Below, piece after piece: positions 50,108 to 60,620 of a stretch of 64,000 nt of DNA; the first letter of the stretch is position 1, and each line of letters opens with the position of its first letter. The stretch comes from Hofstenia miamia (lineage: Eukaryota; Xenacoelomorpha; Acoela): contig SCFE01000026.1 of the NCBI GenBank assembly GCA_004352715.1, positions 1,789,370-1,853,369 of the forward strand. Reading direction: 5' to 3'. Position numbers and translations under genes: made by a program. A model generated the notes under the pieces. That model was not told the origin of the DNA. It saw nothing but the letters and a program-made list of their open reading frames with translations, and searched no databases.

Positions 50108-51165
50108 TTGAAAAGGGCAGCAATCAATTTTGGAATGCGAAAAAAGTTTCTCTCAGACTATCAAAAAAATAAACTAAAAACCCTCATTATTGATCTGGAT
50201 AACTGTCTATTTGGCTTAACAATTTCTGATATTCGAGGCCTTGTTTTTAGGTTTTGTGAGGTAAATAATATCTCTCATCATTTTAATAGAGTAAATAAAA
50301 TCGCTGGTTGGAACTGGGTTATGGGATTCATGCGACACCTTCAAGATATTTCATTGCGCGTTCCAGAACCAACTTCTATAGTGTAACATTGGTCGGTGCT
50401 AGTTATTTATCGGCCAGTCTAGTGTTTTCTCCTGTTTGTAACTATGTTAATAGCTTAAGTTTATATAAGGTGATACTTTTTTATTGTAAATAGAACAACA
50501 GTTACTCTTGCTTACCTGGAATTAGTTAGAATCAGGGTTGCTCTAGTTAATGTTCACCTAAGCAACCTTTTGCCTTGACATTAAGTTCTCTGGTACAGTT
50601 CACACTATAGTCAACCCAGTGATTCTACAATAGGATAGAGCAATGCCAGGATCTATTGGACAACAGAACAAAACAGGATGGATTAATGGGGATCTCTTTT
50701 TAAAATGGTCCAACCATTTTTTAAACTTTGTCCGCCCAAAGTAGTTCCCTGACCCATCCCCCCCCCCACATTGATAATTTTGGATGGACATAGTTTGAAT
50801 AGGAAAAATTTTAATGTTATTCTTAAAACAAAGGAAAATAATGTAATTCTCTTATGGCTGCTATCCCATTGTACCTATTAGCTACAACCTCTAAATAGTA
50901 TATTTTTAAGAGTTTAAATAATTACTACAATCAAGAGGTGCATTTTTGGATTAAGAACGCATGTGGAAGAATTGTATCTGAATACAACATCGCAGACCTA
51001 TTCTGTAAAACTTATTATAAAGTAGCAACGATTGATAATGGGATAAATGGACTTTGTGTTGACGGAATAATGCCAATTCGCCGGGACATCTTTACAGATG
51101 AAGATTTTATTGCGAGTGATCGCATCAATCCCTCTATTGATCCACCAGAAATTACATCATCCTAA
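50108..51165 (+). pseudogene. Pogo-type transposase pseudogene
   Basis: The N-terminal helix-turn-helix region is readable (LDNCLFGLTISDIRGL, then KIAGWNWVMGFMRHLQDISL; 50195-50350). After the solo LTR it resumes with PGSIGQQNKTGWINGDLFLK (about 50645-50705), the DDE motif ILDGHSLNRKNF (about 50773-50808) and a C-terminal block (ATIDNGINGLCVDGIMPIRR, DIFTDEDF; 51030-51115). About 120 residues with the first catalytic Asp are missing between the halves, and frameshifts occur near 50750 and 50900. Inactive. Confidence 0.85.
50382..50629 (+). repeat. Short solo LTR (248 bp) with 4-bp target duplication
   Basis: It begins TGTAACATTGG and ends GATTCTACA. ATAG flanks it on both sides (50378-50381 and 50630-50633). 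Its end and the GAATCAGGGTTG block resemble the family-1 LTRs, so it may be a very short relative or a small non-autonomous (TRIM-like) type. It interrupts the pogo transposase. Confidence 0.72.
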
Positions 51166-51958
51166 CATTCAGAACAAGTGGATAACATACTTTCGGATAC
51201 TCCAACATATAGTCGTGTTACTGCAAACTCTCAGGTGGCAACAGCCCGTACACTTTGCAACAATGCATTGCACAATGGAGAAATTGACATTCTTTTCAAG
51301 AGTTTCTTCACCAAGATGATGATCCTACCTATAGTAGTAGACCAACACCTGGAGAAGTCCATTTAGGTCCAACCGTCTCAAGAAAAAGCGGAAAATTTGC
51401 CACGCGCAAGTATTAACAACCTTCCCGATACAAAGAAACTCACCGTTTCAGTTCGCAATAAAATGTGCGGTAACCGAAGTAAATGTAAGAAGATTGTTAA
51501 GCACATCATTTTTGTGTGACAATGTATTGATGATGAATAATTGTTTAGAGACGGATCTATTGGGTTGGTAGCGGCTGTAAATAGCACCTCTTCTCAATTC
51601 ATTAATTCAATAATGCGTTAAATAAATTAAATATTTGAGAAACATCGTTCGAAAAAATACATTTCGTAATATCAAGTTATCACTAGGGAGGATAGGTGTA
51701 CAATTTGGACACCTATATCCATATTTCCCAATATGGTCACTTGTCCAATTATAAAAGACGATTTTAAAAATATATATAAATTCTCAAAAGCAACCAGTGA
51801 GTAAAATTTATAGTCGAATTATTGCAGATAGTTATTACCATAGAGAATGCAATGTAAGCATTCTTGTATGTAAATCATTCGAATTTCTGTGTCCATAATA
51901 TCCCACTTCGCCCTATATATGAAATAAATTTATTTAAATTTTTTTTTCAAAATAATAA

Positions 51959-52085
51959 CTAATGCCAATTAAAATATTATAAGTGCCATTTTAATTGATA
52001 TTTGTGCCAATTTAATGATACAAATGCCAATTTAAGTGTTAGTTATGCCAATATTTATGTTAGATATGTCAATTTGAAGATAAAA
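51959..52085 (+). repeat. Degenerate tandem repeat around TGCCAATTTAA
   Basis: TGCCAATT or close variants recur near 51963, 51990, 52012, 52030, 52050 and 52069 with 18-27 bp spacing. AT-rich and non-coding. Confidence 0.65.
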
Positions 52086-52477
52086 TAATGAAGAAAGTAC
52101 AAAATATCTCAGTGATATAATTGAAAATACTTAATATATACATATTTAAATTTACACCTGTAATTCGTTCTTAATTATATATTTTTGAGTGATAACTTTT
52201 AGCGCTATTAGAATGTGTAAATTTCGTATTATAGAAAGACGAAATAAGGTGAGTACTGGGCTCTGCGAAAATTTATGGGATGCAAATGTATAATGTACGG
52301 CATGGTAATTGAAAATTAATATATAATTAAAATGTTGGGATTAACTATAAGGGCAAACGCGTTTCCTAATAATGGTTGAACACCAACGACTTTTTTTAAA
52401 GATAAAATATACATACTGACAATTAAATACTACCAGAGGTACAAATACTCAAAATTATAGTATATAAATAAACAAAC

Positions 52478-52682
52478 CTTGATATTCAACTAGATTCGCA
52501 TCTAATAAATTGTCTGAAGGATGTGAGCGTTTATCCCAAACGATATGAACATGTTCAGCACCCGCATCATCTGCGTTTTGAACAAATTCCTTGGGTAAAG
52601 CCAAGCCATCCGGATACTGTTTAAGAATGTTATGAATTCTTTTTGTTAAGGGTTCTTTTTGAAAGAATGAAGATCCAAGCAT
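52478..52682 (-). CDS. Sacsin-like giant protein, exon 1
   Basis: It encodes the start of sacsin repeat 1: FFQKEPLTKRIHNILKQY and the ATP-binding N-box KEFVQNADDAGA (residues 31-42), ending in VEYQ plus one base. The splice donor is AAG|GTTTGT at 52478/52477 and the acceptor TTTAG|GT at 45834/45833. Joining gives EYQGPSLMIYND, the expected continuation, and the total coding length is a multiple of three. ATG 52682 is chosen because an in-frame TAA lies three codons upstream; an upstream 5' exon cannot be excluded. Confidence 0.85.
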
Positions 52683-54692
52683 CTCTTTTACTTACATTTT
52701 AAGCAAAGGTTTTCTAAAAGAATGAAATGTTTTAATTGTTATCTCTTAAAATGAAAACTTTAAATGATAACATAATTGAAAATATATGGAAACGAAAGTA
52801 CAGATGCAGCCTAAACCACATTTAATACTTGAGATATCAGGGGTAAACTAAAATGATTGTAGTATAATTTACAACAATTTCAATATAAATTACACTTAAA
52901 TAATAAATATTGTAAATGACTACAAGTATGAAACATCTAAAACATCAAAATGTAGTAGGAGTAAATACTGATTAAATTGCTACAGAACAATAGCCAATAA
53001 TACTAAATCATAATAAGCAATCATTTGACCTATATCACGCACAAAAATGAGATCTCTAAGTGATGTCAGATAAACAGTAATGTTAAAAATGTATTAAATT
53101 ACTGACTGTACAAAGATACATGTGCATTTCAATGAAATGTATTGCATTGCTGGAATTTTACAGTTTCTATTAGTTTGAAGTGTTCCCAACACTAGACATA
53201 TATTGAAAAAGCTTTTAACATAGGAAACAGAAAAAAACCGATTAAATTGTACAGAATTAATTGCTACTGGTTATAAATTATAATATTGATTTTTCAAGAC
53301 ATAGTAAATGAATACATAAAGTATTCTTGACAAATATAATACAAAGGATCAATAACCAAGAATCACGAATAAAATTACTGAGATCTCATATTTATGTCAG
53401 ATAAACAATATGCATGAAACTAACAACCTTGTAAAATATATTTGTTCTTAGAAGAATGAGAGAAATATTATGATTAAGGTGCTAACAACACAACAACACT
53501 AAGCCTGTTTTTAGAAAACTGCATCCACGCTACTACAATACAACTTCGTTTGCAGCACACATGCCTAAATTTCCAATTCCTTTGAGGCAGCATGGCAAAC
53601 AGAAAAAAACTTGAGAAAACGAGGTCGGGTCTGTAACGTGTATGTTGAATAAGCCACATATATTTGCAGCTAGGATTAATTGGTTTACAAAGACATAGTC
53701 ATGTTAAAACAATGCACCCTTCTGTAAACTGAAATTACTAATTTGCAACGGTAATAGTATACTAATACTCTAAAAACTATATAACTCGCATAAAATACAG
53801 TCGTGGCCATGATATTGGGCTTTGACTTTTAATCTTCAAATTGTGAGCTATACTTAACAAATATGTTCGCATTGTTTTTATTAATTTCCTTGTTTCACAC
53901 TTCAATGTAATTAAATTAATTGGATCTATATTCGATTTAAAATAAAAGCTAATTACTTACTTATTAATTACAGAAACAATGCATACCTAAAAATTATCGG
54001 CAAAGCTCTGGAAGCTATAGGCTATGAGTAAAATTGGTTTTTAAAAAACCTGGTTTTAGACACACGCACTCACAACTCGCTACCTTAGAATTTCTACGCC
54101 TATGACCTACTATACACAAATAAAGTTGCAAAGATCGGCAGTCACCATAGATGCACTACAAATCAACATTGAACTTCAGAATTATGGGATAAAGGGCTAG
54201 CGATTCATGTTGGATGGCTTCCAATAGTTTCCACAAAATCTTGAAACGAGAAGTATTCAAAATCTTAAATTATAAATAGGAGAAAGAGGAGGCTATGTCA
54301 GAGGCTTCGTACACAAACTTAATCCTAAATTTAAAAACAGCGAAAAATAGAAATCTCTTCATACGCAAGAGTCGTACTAAAAAACTTTCAGAAAGAAGAA
54401 TTTTGAAATTGCTGTGGGCCAAAAATAAATTTCTTAATTACCCAATTTTACTAAAAACGAAATATAAACTGAAAATACATTAAGAAATTGAAAATTATAA
54501 CGCAATGCAAATGTAGAAAATTCTTAGAAATAATTATAAGAAATTTATCTCGTGGAAAATTCGCCCAAACGCAATGGGGGAGTTTCACGAAACTTAGATT
54601 TTTTTTAAAGACATTTATTTTATATATTTTGGGCTGAAAATCACGAAAAAAGGGTGCCCGGCATCAATTTTTGATATATTTAGAGAAAATTA
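52683..54692. other. AT-rich DNA upstream of the sacsin-like gene
   Basis: No coding region or transposon domain was recognised. The promoter of the sacsin-like gene should lie here or further upstream, but no element can be named. Short ORFs in this stretch look random. Confidence 0.5.
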
Positions 54693-55254
54693 AGGTTTTG
54701 TTGGCTAATCCCAATACTTTTTTGCTATTGGTTTGACGTCATTCCTGCTGTTCCCAGGTTCATAGTATATGTTTGAATAAAGCAATAATGTATATACATA
54801 CCCTTGCTAATACCTGCGATATAAAAACTATAATTTACGCGTAATATGTTTATTGTACCTTTTTATTAAAACAATTTGATTTTTGTAAAAAGTTTTACAT
54901 TGCTTTTCGTTTTTGTAAATCAAGGAATTAATGTTTTGCATTATAGTATTAGTAAAAGCACTAGTAGTATTTCACAAATTGTTTTTCATTTACTATTGTA
55001 GTTAAAGTATTTGCTTAAATTTAATTGCACAAACAAGTAGTTTACTTATTTCATTTCCAGTCTCAGACATGCAATATGTCATTTGATAATTTGATTTTAG
55101 TTTGCTTCAATGAGATATAAATATTGCTTTGTACCAAAATGCTCATTGACAATGATTGCAAAACCTAATTATTGGTTCCTTAGTGCTTAGGGCACTACTA
55201 AGAAACTACTTTTTTTTCTAATCAAAATTTGGTGAAAACAAATCTTCCTTCTAG

Positions 55255-55796
55255 GCTTCAGTTCAAGTTCTTCCAAGTCAATTATATTGTTGACTGTTTT
55301 GAGGTCCTATCCAAAAACCGTGTGATCCTACAATGCAAAGCCTGACTTGGTCCACTAATGAAAATCACAACATCAAATATTTGATTTCTTGCTCCCCAAA
55401 CAGTTTTATAAATTACATCTCAGGAGGATTTAGAGGGCGAATTTCAGATACTGAATTTGTTAGACAAACTGACTTTTTAGATGTTTTGCCACCAAAATCT
55501 ACTAGCAGATCAGGGGTTTAAATCAATGGAAACAGTTTTAAGTCTAAAGGTGTGCAAATTGTAAAGACCACCATCAGTTTGTGGCAGTACAGTTCTTTCT
55601 AAAGAAGCATTATTTAATAAACAATTAGCTTCATCTCACATTAATGTTGAAAGAGCATTTTGCAGAGTTTGTGAATTTAGTGCTCTGAGTTCCCATGCCC
55701 AAATTCTTATTAACTCAATTAAACAATTAGATTGCTTTCATACAATTGCCTGTGGTCTTTGTAATATTCAAAATAGAATTTACACATTTTTGTAAA
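55255..55796 (+). pseudogene. Harbinger (DDE_Tnp_4-like) transposase relic
   Basis: Fragments in order: IVDCFEVLSKN (about 55288) with the first catalytic Asp, TWSTNENHNIKYLISCSPNS (about 55348), FINYISGGFRGRISDTEF (about 55405-55460) and, after frame changes, INVERAFCRVCEF (about 55641-55680) ending in LCNIQNRIYTFL. The DRGF-like Asp motif is degraded. The N-terminal half is absent or unrecognisable. The matching inverted repeats on both sides support the assignment. Confidence 0.78.
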
Positions 55797-55852
55797 TAAA
55801 TGTTCATAAGAGGTAAATTGATTTTTGTTCTAGTATATTATTAAATGATTGA

Positions 55853-55913
55853 ACAATGGTGAAATGGAATCACACTTATTCCAATGAGGTTGCTGGTTCA
55901 AATCTGGCTTGTT
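55853..55913 (+). repeat. Possible tRNA-derived pol III promoter (SINE head)
   Basis: TGGTGAAATGG fits a box A and GGTTCAAATCTGG a box B, 27 bp apart, which is short for a tRNA. It lies inside the Harbinger element, after the transposase. Could be chance. Confidence 0.25.
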
Positions 55914-56601
55914 CATTATTATAATTAATATTAAAGATTTTCAATATCATAATTAATTCAATATTCATGAGATTTGGTAGGAGTTTGACCTGCAGTCTTC
56001 TGTAAATACAGATGTGTTAATTACATTACGAATCTGCATGTATGGTAGACATAATTTTTAATGTGAAAAATTTCAAAAAGTTGTGAACTAGTGCTGTAAT
56101 ATATTTTATATATCTATATATAGACAAAGCATTATAGCAATGATGCTGTAGCCAACAAAATTGCCTTTATGTAGTTACTAAAATTGTCACTTTAACCATT
56201 GCTGGATTTCCAAAAATTTAGATGCAGAAAATCCATACACACAGCTGATAATGAATCTGTTACATTGAAATGGGCACTTAATATTGATGTAGATATGATA
56301 AACATTTAACTTCAGTTGGAGTTGGCTCAGAACTACACTGGTGAAGCTATGTCACAAAACAAACAATGTGTTTGCAACCACCTGTTTGCTGTAACTCCAC
56401 ATACTCAGTTGCATGGTCACCATATTGGTAAATATTGATATCACAGTCATTGGCAATAGATATAGACTCTTTTATTATATTGCAGGTATTAGCAATAGTA
56501 AATAGATCATCGCTGTATTTGAACATAGACTATGAACCTGTGAACAGCAGGAATGAGGTCAAACCAATAGCAAATAAGTAATGGGATTAGCCAACAAAAC
56601 A

Positions 56602-56884
56602 TTAATATATTGTCATAACAATTTGCTATAGCAATCTCAAGGTTTAAATTAAAATTTATCAGTATTCAGACTACTAGAAACATCTTTCTGAAGAGTTTAG
56701 CACAATGTAAAATGCAGAAGTTTGTTTATTATTTATAGTAGAACCATTTCCCCCAAGCTCATGATTAACCAAATGCATTAAATATTTAGAGAAAGCATAT
56801 TGATATATATGTATACATAAATTGTGTGATGAAACTGAAGCAGAGAAAAAAGAACAAATTTACAAATTCTTAATATCTAATTAG
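56602..56884. other. AT-rich spacer between Harbinger element and LTR
   Basis: Nothing recognisable was seen in this stretch. Confidence 0.5.
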
Positions 56885-58042
56885 TGTAGCATAATCCAAA
56901 GCATAATGCTGCTAAGAAGAGAAGATCAGATGATTAGTCAGAATTAAGATCGAATTATTATTTAATGATTAAAAACAATTTAAATTTAATTATCATCATT
57001 ATGTTTGTAATATGCAACTAAGAAACAATATAGCAAATTAGTACATGTTGACAAATAATTTGACTAAACAAAGGGGGTGAAAATGCTTACATTATTTTTA
57101 GCCATTTTGGCAGACAAACAAATTCAAATTTCAAATGACAGGTACTTTTTGAATATAACTATTAATAGAGTGAAAATCAATTTTGAAATAGTTGAAGTAA
57201 ATTCTGTGAAAAATCTTTTCTTTAGATTTCATTTGGTTTGCTTATTTATAAATGATGTCAAGCTAAATGGTAGATGCAGTAGTAGTGGCATAGCACACAT
57301 TGGGAGCAATTCAAGGGTCCTTGATCCAAGCCATGAAGCTGCATTTCTGTTAGGGGTATGGATAGGAGTCTTTCTCCATTTAGCTGATTATTGATTCATT
57401 CATTTGCATGTATTAATTAATTCATTTCAGAGATAAGGCTAGTTAGCCTACCATAGGTTATATCTATATTACATTATCTGGACTAATTAGGTGACCTATT
57501 AATAGACTGATAAATCAACTGAGCATGTGTTGTTATCTAAATGGAACATAGGAAGCTGCAAATAACTATTTACTTTATTTATCTATATTAATTAAAGCCA
57601 ATAGTTTTTGGTAATGGCTGAAGTAATATTTATTAAGCAGCTAGTGACATTGCCAGTTTTTGAAGTACAAAATTACACATTAAAAATTTAGTTTAAGTCA
57701 GTTACATTCATTTTTGAGAGTTGCAGTGAGTTAGGATAGGGAACAAATGTTACTTTGTTGAGCTGAGACTTGGAGCTACTCAATCAAAGATGGAGGCACA
57801 CTAATGTGGATTGATTCAGAGATCAGAGTTGGCTGGAGGCCATAGTGAAATCAAGGAGAGGAACTGTTAGGATACCATACCTAAATAGTATTGGGTTACT
57901 TGGAATTAATACAAGTTAATGACAATGTATCTCATGTCAGAGTAAAGAATTAATATCAGTGCATCGCTACTCACATCCAACAGGAAATAATAATTTAAAA
58001 GAATAATTAACTCTCTGTTGAAGCCTGGGAGTGGATGCTACA
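56885..58042 (+). repeat. LTR of family 2, 1,158 bp, plus strand
   Basis: It begins TGTAGCATAATCC and ends GGATGCTACA, forming inverted termini. It is collinear with the element 2 LTR (25884-27004, opposite orientation), for example the shared blocks TGTCAAGCTAAA and GGTAATGGCT. No primer-binding site follows and no target duplication is visible (left TTAG, right CATT), so it is a solo LTR altered by recombination or deletion. Confidence 0.75.
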
Positions 58043-58680
58043 CATTTTGGTCATGTATTATTGGATAGTCTAGTTTGCAAATATGTTTTGCTCAATCTTC
58101 CAAAAGAAAATAATTGTTCAGGATCCACGCTTTCTGGTTTTAGATTTGTTAAAATGTCCTTAATGTTGAGTTCATTAGGCTTTGACTTTTTTACAATTTT
58201 CTTAAATGAAAAGGCATCAGAATAATACATATGATCATTTGTAGAATTAGATGGATTATCATTATACAAATCCAAACAACACTTAACCATTCTATAATAG
58301 GGGCCCTCATTGTACATCAAACCTCTGATTACATCATTTGTGTGAATATGTTTTTTAACGACTTTGTTGTTGAACTAGCTAAAGCCAATTCTTGCTCAGT
58401 TAATGATTTAAGAATTTAATAAAGTTTACAATGGTTTGAGTATTAGCAGAAATTTGTTGAATGGCCAACCAAACTTCCTTTAAAGGTTGAATAAGTTTTT
58501 CTAGCCCTTCCCAACTGAAATCCATTAATTGTTCAGGAATAACTATTTGCAAAAATTGTTTCAATTCAGAAAATCTTGTTAGCATATCAAGAAAACTATT
58601 CCATCAAGTAACATTCAGCTTTATTAAGGACAAAGGTAGTTTTGAAGCTGCAAGTTGCAAATTATTAAACCTGTCAGATA
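58043..58680 (-). pseudogene. hAT transposase C-terminal relic
   Basis: On the minus strand WNSFLDMLTRFSELKQFLQ (about 58600-58545) matches the conserved WNS..DML.R block of hAT transposases, followed by FSWEGLEKLIQPLKEVW (about 58525-58475). After a frame change the dimerisation-like end PEQLFSFGRLSKTYLQTRL (about 58118-58062) appears. The N-terminal half is absent. It lies between the LTR at 56885 and element 3. Confidence 0.7.
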
Positions 58681-58692
58681 TAATTAATGAAA

Positions 58693-58716
58693 ACATATAT
58701 ATATATATATATATAA
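58693..58716. repeat. (AT)n microsatellite
   Basis: An AT run marks the junction between the hAT relic and the end of element 3. Confidence 0.8.
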
Positions 58717-58739
58717 TTATATATAATACTGTCACTACT

Positions 58740-59727
58740 ATCTAGAATGCTATCTTCAAAATCAATATTGTCAAAATCTTCCTGACAATATTTAGTTAAA
58801 TTATTATATTGTTCATATGTATCATTACCATTATCTATTAAAGTGACTTCATTATTTTCATCTAGGATAATGTTTTCTATATCCTTAACTGCTTGTTTGA
58901 GCCTCTGAAAATGAACAATTTTACTGTTGTTTAGAACATAGGCCTTGCCAATTTGTCACAAGTTTCCTCACCTGGTCTTGATCATCCACTTGATGTGGTA
59001 AATATGCAAACACTTTATCCCCTTGTTTGTGAGGCTGTCTGTAAAATTATCTGTTGAAATTTCAATTTTTTCATATCACAGATTGGTTGGTATTGTGACA
59101 CACTGTAAGGTGGACTTCAAGCATTTCACTGATTATGTTGGCTACATATGTCTCTAAGATTTTGTCATGGTAGTTGGGATACATTATCAAAAGAGGTGTA
59201 CAAGCCTCTCAACCATACATAGCCTTGAAGGAGCTAATTTTAGTTGTGGAGTGGATGGTGGTATTAAAAAAATATTCAACTATTTCTATCACACATTTCC
59301 ATTGTTTTCTTGCTGCCCTTAAAAACACCACCCTAATCAGTTTAATTAAGGTTCTGTTGAGCCTTCCCACCATGCCATTAGATTGGGATTGGTACACAGT
59401 TGTGAACTCATGAAGAACTTCTAGTTCATGCATCAGGGCTTCCATTAAATTATTTTCAAACTGGGGGCCTTGGTCAGAGACAAGTCTTTCTATGGGGCCC
59501 AGCTTTAGTACACTTTGTTTTACAATCTTTTCACCAACTACTTCATTGATGGTACTGCCAAGGAGAATTAGCCTTGCATACTTGGTAAAGTGATCAACCA
59601 TTGCTAACAAATGTAAGAATCCATCATCATCCTTAGAGAGTTTTTCTAGGTCCATATGGACAACTTCATTAGTTTGCTCCATGGGCCTGTTTTGAGTTCA
59701 GCCTGTTGTTCAGGGAAGTGACTTGTA
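58740..59727 (-). pseudogene. Integrase core and C-terminus of element 3
   Basis: Catalytic Asp residues are in VHMDLEKLSKDDDG (about 59655) and SDQGPQFEN (about 59475). The third position reads MVGRLNRTL (about 59370) where element 1 has LVEWLNRTL, so the catalytic Glu is Gly. The C-terminal tail (DIENIILDENNEVTLIDNG, about 58870-58815) aligns with the end of element 1 pol. Confidence 0.85.
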
Positions 59728-60340
59728 CCCTGCAGTAAATGAATGGGCTTGTCATGTTTGGCTTCAATAGAATGTTCATACTCTATGTCTTGTCCCATGC
59801 TAATAGAGCTGTAATTAAAGACTTCACTATGCTGGCACAGTAGATGGATTAGGAATTTTTGTTCCTTGGAATCTAAGTGCAGATGAGAATCAGCAGAGAC
59901 TGTATGTATCATAACAGTACTTGACGTCTCATCAATGTCATGAACAGCAGTAAAAATCAGTATGCATGATGTAGTGATATTCTCTACACAAACCAGTATG
60001 GTAATAATTTCAATGTGCAGACAGGAAATTTAGAGCTGTTAAGTATGATGACACAAGTCTTCCCATGTTTAACATGGCACAATTCTGGTGAGAAATGTAT
60101 CCCTTTGTGATAACCACCTCTTTGTGCTACAATCATAATATCTCCATTGTATCTGCATTCAATGCCATCAGCTGGCAGAAAATTTCACTGTTTCAGATTG
60201 AGATAGTGTTGCTCCCATAATCAATAACACAAGCATTTCTCTCTACAAAATCACTGCTCAGGATAATGCTGTATGGCAGCAGTTGGTGAGAAGTTCCAAC
60301 AACAATCCAATTGACATGAAAGATTTCTTTGTTGATTCTC
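59728..60340 (-). pseudogene. Protease-RT linker and RT start of element 3, fused to integrase
   Basis: The ORF at 59912-59646 starts in the segment before RT (FLIHLLCQHSEVFNYSSIS, HSIEAKHDKPIHLL) and passes at about 59728 directly into the integrase sequence HFPEQQAELK. Compared with element 1 this joins positions near 3550 and 5580, so about 1.7 kb (after discounting the assembly artefact) is deleted. No RT catalytic motif remains. Confidence 0.85.
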
Positions 60341-60620
60341 AGCTAAACATTGTGGACTCTTCCTATTAAAGAAATATTATTTCCTGATGTGTCTATCAGA
60401 TGAATTGCAGAAGGGTCTAGTACATCCCAACTCATGCATAAGGTCTTGCAGCACTCATTGCTAATGATAGATGCAGATGATCTGGGGTCCATGGTAGTGT
60501 GTACAAGGCTTCTGTTAATCTTGACAGGTATTATATTTTTTTGCATCATATTAGTGCTCACAAGAACATCCTGCACTGTGCTTTTGGGAGGTGGCATTCT
60601 GGTTAGTTTCGATTGTCAAT
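60341..60620 (-). pseudogene. Protease N-terminal half of element 3
   Basis: The minus strand shows TTMDPRSSASIISNECCKTL aligned with the element 1 catalytic region; the Asp-Thr-Gly triplet reads Asp-Pro-Arg. MSWDVLDPSAIHLIDTSG follows and shows Trp at the position where element 1 has a TGA. Confidence 0.82.

Larger units (their letters stand above)
49509..51913 (+). mobile_element. Pogo/Tigger-type DNA transposon, 2,405 bp
   Basis: TA dinucleotides flank it at 49507-49508 and 51914-51915. The terminal inverted repeats agree at 18 of 25 positions (left GAGTAAAGTGGAGTAGTATG, right GGGCGAAGTGGGATATTATG). Subterminal repeats of the form AATATGG, with GGACAC in some copies, occur near 49540, 49870-49925 and 51700-51730 and may be transposase-binding sites. 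The transposase gene is broken and a solo LTR sits inside it. Located in the sacsin-like intron. Confidence 0.85.
45834..52477 (-). other. Intron of the sacsin-like gene, 6,644 bp
   Basis: It has GT at the donor and AG at the acceptor on the minus strand. It contains a Tc1/mariner relic, a 497-bp hAT-type element, a hAT coding relic, a 2.4-kb pogo element with a solo LTR, and a short tandem repeat. The rest (45834-46960 and 48740-49508) shows nothing recognisable. Confidence 0.8.
54693..56601 (+). mobile_element. PIF/Harbinger-type DNA transposon, about 1.9 kb
   Basis: Long inverted repeats flank it: 54693-54830 matches the reverse complement of about 56468-56601 at roughly 80% (shared blocks TTTTGTTGGCTAATCCCA, CAGGAATGA and GCAGGTATTAGCAA). 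TTA is found at both outer edges (54690-54692 and 56602-56604), the target preference of this superfamily. The interior holds a matching transposase relic. Confidence 0.8.

Noticed and set aside
55853-55913. A functional tRNA gene
   Set aside because: Only box A- and box B-like motifs are present. Their spacing is too short and no cloverleaf can be drawn.
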